A stretch of 46,065 bases of DNA from Caldifarciminota bacterium UBA6260 (GTDB lineage: Bacteria; Hydrothermota; 32-111), in contig DJVI01000004.1 in NCBI GenBank assembly GCA_002441125.1, positions 1 through 46,065 on the forward strand, in the 5' to 3' direction. Below are positions 41,221 to 46,065 of this stretch, one piece after another. A program made the position numbers and the translations under genes. The notes beneath the pieces are model-generated. The model was not told the origin of the DNA. It ran no database searches and worked only from the letters and a program-made list of their open reading frames with translations. Position 1 is the first letter of the stretch. Each line of letters starts with the position of its first letter.

Positions 41221-42204
41221 TCAGTCCAAAATGGAATCTTTGAATTTTTTACTGTTCTCTAAAACTTTTTCTTCCGAAAAATTCGCATAGCAGTATACAC
41301 AAAGGTGCAAACATGTGTTATACTGGCCTATATCTTTGCTAATTATACAATGGCAATCCTCTCTCTGACCTTTATCTTTCAACCTTAAATCATCTATTTC
41401 GAAAAGTCCGTTCGTATAACCCAAAAACTCCATAAGTTCACTATCATTGTTGAACAACCTTACCATAAGAGTATCATCAACACATTTGTTATGTTTTATA
41501 TTCAGCTTTTCAAGTTCAATATTCTCAGCACATGTTGCAGGTGTCAGATTGAATTTTTCAGCAATCTCTGATATCTTTTTTGCCATTTCGATTTTTTTTG
41601 CATCATCGAACTCAATATAATTAATCTTTTTCCTATTAAGATTGTTCGTTACCTTAGAGTATAGAGAAATGTCTGCAAAACTGAAAACAAGTTTTTCAGT
41701 GTATTTGTATAATTTTTGGGCAACATTGTTTATCCTGTTTTCAAGTTCATCTATTCCCAAACTATCAGTTAATATAAGTGGATCAAAACGCCATATAACC
41801 TTTTCCTTTCCTATCATCTTTGAAAGTTTTTTGAATGTTGATATTCTTTCATTCAAAGAGGGAACATTCGGTTCAAAATTTTCTTTTTCATAATCGTTCA
41901 GTGTGAACTGAAAATAGTAGTTTATATTTTTCTCATCAAGGTATTTTAACTTGGGAATGATAGGTTTTGGATTTTTTGTCCAGAAAACGACAACCCTTGT
42001 TTTTTCAAAAGAAACATAACTTTTCTTATTGTTGAAAGGATTAGTCCAAACAACATATCCTTTTCTCAAAGAATCAAAAAACCAATCGGAGTAAAATGCT
42101 GGAATATCTGTTGCCCTGCTTGCGGATATTATCACCGGAGCGCTTGCTTCAACAGTTTCCCCATTAATCTTTAAATGAATTTTTTCCCATTTTATCGCTT
42201 TCAT
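41221..42204 (-). CDS. DUF1848 family protein
   Basis: The 327-residue protein matches DUF1848 throughout. IISASRATDIPAFYSDWFFDSL and YVVWTNPFNNKKSYVSFE lie near the N-terminus. VVVFWTKNPKPIIP and VIWRFDPLIL follow, then TPATCAENIELE. The C-terminal cysteine-rich CHCIISKDIGQYNTCLHLCVYCYAN segment probably holds a metal or Fe-S cluster. The family is widespread in anaerobes with no assigned activity. Its start lies 41 nt inside the preceding methyltransferase gene in another frame, with GAGG 5 nt upstream, so the two are tightly coupled. Confidence 0.85.
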   Translation of the reverse strand: MKAIKWEKIHLKINGETVEASAPVIISASRATDIPAFYSDWFFDSLRKGYVVWTNPFNNKKSYVSFEKTRVVVFWTKNPKPIIPKLKYLDEKNINYYFQFTLNDYEKENFEPNVPSLNERISTFKKLSKMIGKEKVIWRFDPLILTDSLGIDELENRINNVAQKLYKYTEKLVFSFADISLYSKVTNNLNRKKINYIEFDDAKKIEMAKKISEIAEKFNLTPATCAENIELEKLNIKHNKCVDDTLMVRLFNNDSELMEFLGYTNGLFEIDDLRLKDKGQREDCHCIISKDIGQYNTCLHLCVYCYANFSEEKVLENSKKFKDSILD

Positions 42205-43246
42205 TTACACCTCTTATTTTAAAAGCTTTTGGAATATTGTTCAACAAATTTTTATATGTTTTAACTTCGCCATTATAACAAACATTGTATCCTCTTGAAG
42301 TAATTGCAGTATAATATTCTCTCATTGGACTAATAAAATAAACTTTTAAGAGTGATACCAAATCTTTTTTAGCAATGATTTTGAAATTAACTTTAAAATT
42401 ATCATATAAATCTTCTAAACAGTTTTTAAAAATAAAATAATTCTCCTGTGAGAAACAATCCACCGTTTTACTTTTACAACTTTCCAAATACAGCATACAG
42501 GGTATAGGAAGAAGAGGGCTAAACTTTTTGTTCTCATTAAAAAATTCATTCAACTCCCTGTTCATTATTATGGGTAAAAAGTTACTTTCATTCCTGCTAA
42601 CAACTTTATCGCAAACATCTGATAAAAAAATCAGACCATCATCTTTTAAATAATTTATACATTCTTCAAGAAGTATCTTGTAATTTTGTTCATCGTTTCC
42701 AACCCTATAAAGTTCGTTTATAAAATTGAAAGAAAGGATTATATCGTATTTACCATTGATTAAACTTTCCATCTTTTTTATATCTTTTGAAAAAGAATTC
42801 TTTTCATTCAAATCACATATAAAATAGTTGTATTGACATTTAAAATTGTGTTCATTATTAAAATATCTAAAATATTCATAAAACTTTTTTGCCATATTCT
42901 CATTTGCATCTATCAAATCTACATATATTTTTTTGGATTTTAAACCGTATTTCTCAAAGGAATTTAACAATCCAAAGAATTCTCCTCCAATTCCACTCCC
43001 AATATCAAGGATCCTTATACTTTCTTTATTTTTCAAAATATTCAGATAAGATGTAGTTGAAAGTATATTGCTAAAAACAGAGTAGGAGTGGCATTTACTT
43101 CTTAAAAAATAAGTTCCAAAATAATAGCTGACATTTTCTAAGTTGGAATTTTTGAATGTTTTAATCTCTTTTGACATCTGTCTGTATACACCACCCAAAC
43201 TGTTAATCCTGTCTATGATTTTACCATTTATAATTATATTGTTCAC
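42164..43246 (-). CDS. Class I SAM-dependent methyltransferase, possibly Rsm22-like
   Basis: The 360-residue protein. SAM motif I is IRILDIGSGIGGEFFGLL at about residue 75; motif II is YVDLIDANENM. KYDIILSFNFINELYR and LLEECINYLKDDGLIFLSD supply the later motifs. The FxxNEL arrangement after a long non-catalytic N-terminus is reminiscent of Rsm22-type ribosomal methyltransferases, but I would not insist. The start is GTG with GGGAGG 3 nt upstream. An AACAC-taatt-GTGTT inverted repeat (about 43263-43277) lies just upstream. The C-terminus overlaps DUF1848 by 41 nt, suggesting joint function. Substrate unknown. Confidence 0.7.
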   Translation of the reverse strand: MNNIIINGKIIDRINSLGGVYRQMSKEIKTFKNSNLENVSYYFGTYFLRSKCHSYSVFSNILSTTSYLNILKNKESIRILDIGSGIGGEFFGLLNSFEKYGLKSKKIYVDLIDANENMAKKFYEYFRYFNNEHNFKCQYNYFICDLNEKNSFSKDIKKMESLINGKYDIILSFNFINELYRVGNDEQNYKILLEECINYLKDDGLIFLSDVCDKVVSRNESNFLPIIMNRELNEFFNENKKFSPLLPIPCMLYLESCKSKTVDCFSQENYFIFKNCLEDLYDNFKVNFKIIAKKDLVSLLKVYFISPMREYYTAITSRGYNVCYNGEVKTYKNLLNNIPKAFKIRGVNESDKMGKNSFKD

Positions 43247-43286
43247 ATTCCCTCCCTATTAACACTAATTGTGTTTTTTTAAAAAA

Positions 43287-43481
43287 TTAAAAATTTTTCT
43301 TCTTTTTTAAAATTTTTCTGTAAAACAAACCTGTTCCCGGAATTCCTAAACTGAATGATTTTTCTTTACCATTTGTAAATTTGAGACCGGGTACTCCAAA
43401 TGAAAAACTAATGCCACCTTTGTTTATGTTTAACCAACTAAAAGGTAAAATCTTAATAGTTCTTCTGAATCTTATTGTCAT
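43287..43481 (-). CDS. DUF4236 small protein
   Basis: A 64-residue protein. The pattern IRFRRTIKILPFSWLNINKGGISFSFG, given in parts as IRFRRTIKIL and LNINKGGISFSFGVPG, followed by SLGIPGTGLFYRK, is the DUF4236 signature (RFRKSIKIGPGVRLNxSKxG and GLPGTGLSY). AAGGAG lies 5 nt before the ATG. DUF4236 occurs in diverse bacteria and phages with no proven role. It sits in the accessory stretch between the methyltransferase and the CRISPR region. Confidence 0.8.
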   Translation of the reverse strand: MTIRFRRTIKILPFSWLNINKGGISFSFGVPGLKFTNGKEKSFSLGIPGTGLFYRKILKKKKNF

Positions 43482-43557
43482 TACTTCTCCTTTTTAAAAA
43501 ACTAAAATTTTTCAAATATCTAATTTTTTCTTCAATAAAACATTTTTTTAGAAAATT

Positions 43558-44097
43558 TTAAAATTCTTTTATTCTATTACTTATAAAAAAATCTTCTCTA
43601 CTATAAAGAAATTCCTTTTTTTTCTTTGTATCGAATACTGTGTAACAATTACCTTCATCTATTTTTTCTATAATTATTATTTTTTCTAAACACTCTGCTT
43701 CTTTTGTTTTCATATAGTCTTTTATAAACTCAAGAAAGCTTTTTGCTTTAAAGTCAAAAAAACCTTCCATATAAAATTTAAATTCATCAACAGAAATATT
43801 ATATTTTTCCAAACTGTCCCCTACCATTTTATTTAAAATTAATGTATTGTAACCGAATTCTTTAGTAAATAAAAATTCTAAAATTATAAAACACTCTTTA
43901 TACTTTTTTTCTTCAAAATATTTGCTAAAAGCAAAAACAAAAAGATAGTTATAAAATAAATCTTGGTATTTATAAATATATTTTTTGTAATTTCCTATTA
44001 TCCTTTGAGTTAAGATTTTTAAAACTGGTTCTTTACTTTCATATCCTTCTACCAACTCTTCAGAAATTTTTGTGAAAATATTTTTTATCTCATCCAC
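43558..44097 (-). CDS. Hypothetical protein, no recognised family
   Basis: 179 residues, predicted mostly helical in the first 130 with KILTQRIIGNYKKYIYKYQDLFYNYLFVFAFSKYF, given in parts as KILTQRIIGNYKK and YLFVFAFSKYF, and FFDFKAKSFLEFIKDYMK. It then ends in a small beta-rich tail (NCYTVFDTKKKKEFLYSRED) of about 40 residues. No signal peptide. The start is GTG with GGGAGG 6 nt upstream, a convincing ribosome-binding site. It is more AT-rich than the operon genes and lies in an orphan cluster beside the CRISPR region. Function unknown. Confidence 0.6.
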   Translation of the reverse strand: MDEIKNIFTKISEELVEGYESKEPVLKILTQRIIGNYKKYIYKYQDLFYNYLFVFAFSKYFEEKKYKECFIILEFLFTKEFGYNTLILNKMVGDSLEKYNISVDEFKFYMEGFFDFKAKSFLEFIKDYMKTKEAECLEKIIIIEKIDEGNCYTVFDTKKKKEFLYSREDFFISNRIKEF

Positions 44098-44185
44098 TAA
44101 AAACCTCCCTTTAAAAAATTAACAACTACTTTTAACAAATACTTTTTTTTGATGAAAATAAAAAAATATGTAATTTTTTTTGAGT

Positions 44186-44332
44186 TTACCTTTTTATAAT
44201 AAAAATTACGATAATTATCAGAATTATTACACCCAAAGGAAAAGAACCTAAGAAATATATAAATCTTATTACAAACCTAAGAATAATGAAAAGGATGAAC
44301 ATTAAACCTAAAAATTTGATAAATTCTTCCAT
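44186..44332 (-). CDS. Predicted 48-residue membrane peptide
   Basis: Translation of the minus strand from ATG 44332 gives 48 residues. MEEFIKFLG begins it, FILFIILRFVIRFIYFLG forms the first hydrophobic helix, PLGVIILIIIVIFIIKR forms the second, and TAA follows at 44186-44188. AAAGGA lies 5 nt before the ATG. Two hydrophobic stretches interrupted by Arg-Phe/Gly-Ser-Phe-Pro and a basic end suggest a two-pass or hairpin inner-membrane peptide. It could be a small accessory or toxin-like peptide. It is short and in AT-rich DNA, so chance cannot be excluded; the ribosome-binding site and clean hydrophobic pattern argue for a gene. Confidence 0.5.
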   Translation of the reverse strand: MEEFIKFLGLMFILFIILRFVIRFIYFLGSFPLGVIILIIIVIFIIKR

Positions 44333-44640
44333 TTTTATCCTTTGTTATAAGTTAAAAGAAAGAAATGAATTTTGATGTTCTTTTTTAATAATTTTAATTT
44401 GGAAATATAAAGAACATATCTACATAATACAAACTACTTTTTTTAGAAAAATTTCAAATTTTATTTTTGGATTATTTCTTTTTCTTCATAAAGGAAAGTA
44501 AAATTTAATTTTTAAAACCAAATTTTTTCTTTTACATAAGCAAATAGTAAAATATCCATTAATGATAATTTTTTGAACAATTCTTACTATTATAAATTCT
44601 ATAAAATTAAAAGTATTAAATAAACCAATCTATATTTAAA
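44333..44640. other. Very AT-rich gene-less stretch
   Basis: About 300 bases, falling to about 13% G+C near 44581-44640. I see no gene. One inverted repeat stands out: ATGTTCTTT (44375-44383) with AAAGAACAT (44409-44417), 9 bp and 25 nt apart. Such AT-rich DNA next to a CRISPR array can be a leader, but here it is more than 400 nt from the first intact repeat. Confidence 0.5.
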
Positions 44641-44727
44641 AATCAAAAAGTTATTCAAAACTTTTTTCATACAAAAGTGGTAGACACTCAAAATTCGCTC
44701 TTATTGAGTATTTCAATGGTATTAGCC

Positions 44728-44747
44728 GTTTTTCCATATCACAAGAC
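44728..44747. repeat. Possible degenerate CRISPR-repeat remnant
   Basis: TTTCCATATCACAA (44731-44744) matches 13 of 14 bases of the 5' part of the CRISPR repeat (TTTCCATACCACAA). It is preceded by GTT and followed by GAC, the first and last bases of the repeat, with the middle missing. It lies about 325 nt before the first intact repeat. Confidence 0.35.
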
Positions 44748-44797
44748 TTCTTTCAGAAAACCCCTTTTACGAGTTTATTAGAAGCTTTGATTTGCAC

Positions 44798-45065
44798 TGC
44801 TTTATAAAGCAATGTAGGATAAATAAAGGCCGGCGCCTTATTGGCGTCGACCTTATGAAGCTCTTATTTGAGCTTCGGAAGCGGTCCAGCCGCTTTCCTA
44901 GGAACCCCGAGTTCCTGTCAAATACCGTTGGAACCACAACGGTAATGATAAGGAACAGACGCTCTGGCGTCTCTTCCCCCAGTTGTCGACGTCCCTTGGA
45001 CGCGACAACTATGATGATGTTGTTAGCATCACCCCTAATGAACTCCCTTCACGGGAGTTCATTAG
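44798..45065. other. Chain of about ten back-to-back unrelated hairpins, G+C-rich
   Basis: Successive inverted repeats with linkers of 0-16 nt: TGCTTTATAAAGCA palindrome (44798-44811); GGCCGGCGCC/GGCGTCGACC (44828-44852, one mismatch); GAAGCTC/GAGCTTC (44857-44876); GGAAGCGG/CCGCTTTCC (44877-44898, one bulge); AGGAAC/GTTCCT (44900-44916); TACCGTTG/CAACGGTA (44923-44944); GGAAcAGACGC/GCGTCTcTTCC (44952-44977); AGTTGTCG+CGTCC/GGACG+CGACAACT (44981-45010); TGATG/CATCA (45015-45031); and CTAATGAACTCCC/GGGAGTTCATTAG (45035-45065, 13 bp perfect). Loops are 3-7 nt except in the first. The stems share no sequence. Base count over 44821-45060 is about 52% G+C. It stops 4 nt before the first CRISPR repeat. 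It may be a structured RNA or a DNA element; I do not recognise it. Confidence 0.75.
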
Positions 45066-45069
45066 TATA

Positions 45070-46065
45070 GTTTCCATACCACAAATGGTGCGATTAAGAC
45101 TTTGGTGTGACAAGATACAGGGCCTTGATTCTCAATACTATTTTCAAGTTTCCATACCACAAATGGTGCGATTAAGACTGAAAAAGAAATATTAGAACTT
45201 AGAGATAACAGGGGGGTTTCCATACCACAAATGGTGCGATTAAGACGCGAAAGGAGCATTTATGCCAAAGAAAGGCATAAAGTTTCCATACCACAAATGG
45301 TGCGATTAAGACTTTACAGTATCTAATTGTCCGCACCCACATGCTACCACTAAGTTTCCATACCACAAATGGTGCGATTAAGACCCTGCCACTAAGTCAT
45401 CATCTACTTAGTTGGCATAAAGTTTCCATACCACAAATGGTGCGATTAAGACTTTTATCATTAAATAATGCTTTCGTTTTCAAATAAAGTTTCCATACCA
45501 CAAATGGTGCGATTAAGACCACTCACACTTGAAGTATGAACACCCGATTTCCTCAGTTTCCATACCACAAATGGTGCGATTAAGACAGTACGGAAGAGGC
45601 AGGCAAGAGATACTCTTGCCGAGGTTTCCATACCACAAATGGTGCGATTAAGACGAAGAGATGCTAAGGCGTCTATTCCCTAGACTAACAGTGTTTCCAT
45701 ACCACAAATGGTGCGATTAAGACATGACAATACTATTAAATAATCCACCAGAGTTAGAGAGTTTCCATACCACAAATGGTGCGATTAAGACAAAACAGCA
45801 AGAGATACAAACGAGAACAGACAAGCAATGATGTTTCCATACCACAAATGGTGCGATTAAGACACGTATCTTGATGTCAACGACATATCTTCCGAATTGC
45901 TTATGTTTCCATACCACAAATGGTGCGATTAAGACTGAGAATGAAATACATGGATGCATCATTGTTCCTGAAAAAAGTTTCCATACCACAAATGGTGCGA
46001 TTAAGACCAATTATTAGAAGTAGAAGGGGGTAAAAATGAATAAGTTTCCATACCACAAATGGTGC
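45070..46065. CRISPR. CRISPR array: 14 complete repeats plus a truncated 15th, continuing past the window
   Basis: The repeat is 31 nt, starts GTTTCCATACC, ends GATTAAGAC, and is identical in all 14 full copies. Starts are 45070, 45148, 45216, 45282, 45354, 45422, 45489, 45556, 45624, 45693, 45761, 45833, 45905 and 45977; the last copy (46044) is cut by the window end. Spacers are 35-41 nt, except the first at 47 nt. Within the repeat ACCA and TGGT can pair around CAAA. On the minus strand the repeat ends GGTATGGAAAC, like many repeats ending in GAAAC, so transcription may run right to left with the leader beyond the window; orientation is not settled. No cas gene is present here, so the type is unknown. 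Confidence 0.97.

Noticed and set aside
43258..43282. AACAC-taatt-GTGTT followed by a T run as an intrinsic terminator
   Set aside because: The T run is on the plus strand where no gene ends; on the minus strand it precedes the methyltransferase. The stem is only 5 A+T-rich pairs. An operator role is possible but unsupported.
44375..44417. 9-bp inverted repeat as a transposon end or terminator
   Set aside because: There is no transposase, no target-site duplication and no T tract after the right arm.
44798..45065. Group II intron, tmRNA, RNase P, SRP RNA, tRNA cluster or attC array as explanation of the hairpins
   Set aside because: None of the conserved cores, long-range pairs, tRNA T-loops or shared attC ends are visible; the stems are local and unrelated to each other.
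44792..45070. 92-codon plus-strand open frame across the hairpin chain
   Set aside because: It follows the alternating hairpin arms, has no ribosome-binding site and gives a low-complexity product; the DNA structure explains the region better.
44983..46010. Short open frames through the CRISPR array on both strands
   Set aside because: Their translations repeat the CRISPR repeat every 60-80 bases, which is not a protein.
1..46065. Insertion sequences, prophage genes, tRNA or rRNA genes, riboswitches
   Set aside because: No transposase, integrase or phage structural gene, no cloverleaf with T-loop, and no known riboswitch core was found by eye; a software scan would be needed to exclude weak cases.

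Overview
The window is AT-rich chromosomal DNA from an anaerobic diderm bacterium. Anaerobic life is indicated by a desulfoferrodoxin-type superoxide reductase, a four-subunit 2-oxoacid:ferredoxin oxidoreductase and an oxygen-labile class I-type fumarase. An outer membrane is indicated by an OmpA-family protein, three SurA/PpiC-type foldases and two predicted beta-barrels. A C25 (gingipain-like) peptidase ending in a YPNPF-type (type IX-like) C-terminal sorting domain points to the FCB side of the tree or a related candidate phylum such as WOR-3 or Cloacimonadota. That placement is inference, because there is no rRNA here.

Layout: 1-3260 holds dfx (minus, cut by the window edge), divergent mrp, and an ompA-like gene with its own strong promoter. 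3261-19533 is one continuous minus-strand run of 13 genes, nearly all overlapping or abutting. It starts with a leaderless cdd and continues through a lipoprotein, a 57-residue Trm112-like protein, the C25 peptidase, a transglutaminase-like protein, a secreted protein, deoC, deoA, an S55 (SpoIVB-like) protease, a secreted propeller-like protein, glycerate kinase, ddl and ffh. cdd, deoC and deoA together form a pyrimidine-deoxynucleoside salvage route. 19589-19689 (plus) looks like a self-contained small RNA. 19688-26400 (minus) holds a flippase-like gene plus an M16 peptidase pair, and a second unit of HhH/beta-barrel protein, NUDIX hydrolase and another beta-barrel. 26738-28830 (plus) holds a ChaN-like lipoprotein and an RlmD-type methyltransferase. 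28811-36579 (minus) is mfd, three PpiC foldases and pdxA. 36609-37064 (plus) is a small lipoprotein. 37061-41125 (minus) is korD, fumarase alpha, fumarase beta, korA, korB, korC, a 2-oxoglutarate/fumarate module of the (reductive) TCA cycle. 41221-44332 (minus) holds DUF1848, a methyltransferase, DUF4236, an orphan and a 48-residue membrane peptide.

44640-46065 is unlike everything else. A CRISPR array begins at 45070 (14 full 31-nt repeats plus one cut by the window end; no cas genes in view). Directly beside it, 44798-45065 is a back-to-back chain of about ten unrelated hairpins at roughly 52% G+C, in surroundings that fall to about 13%. Three of the 14 spacers also carry 7-8 bp hairpins. 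I consider this the most likely undescribed element here.

Two window-wide patterns stand out. First-gene promoters repeatedly place the -10 box 6-7 nt before the start codon with no Shine-Dalgarno sequence, implying leaderless mRNAs, while genes inside operons carry Shine-Dalgarno sites or stop/start overlaps. All three convergent gene pairs abut or overlap with no room for terminators.
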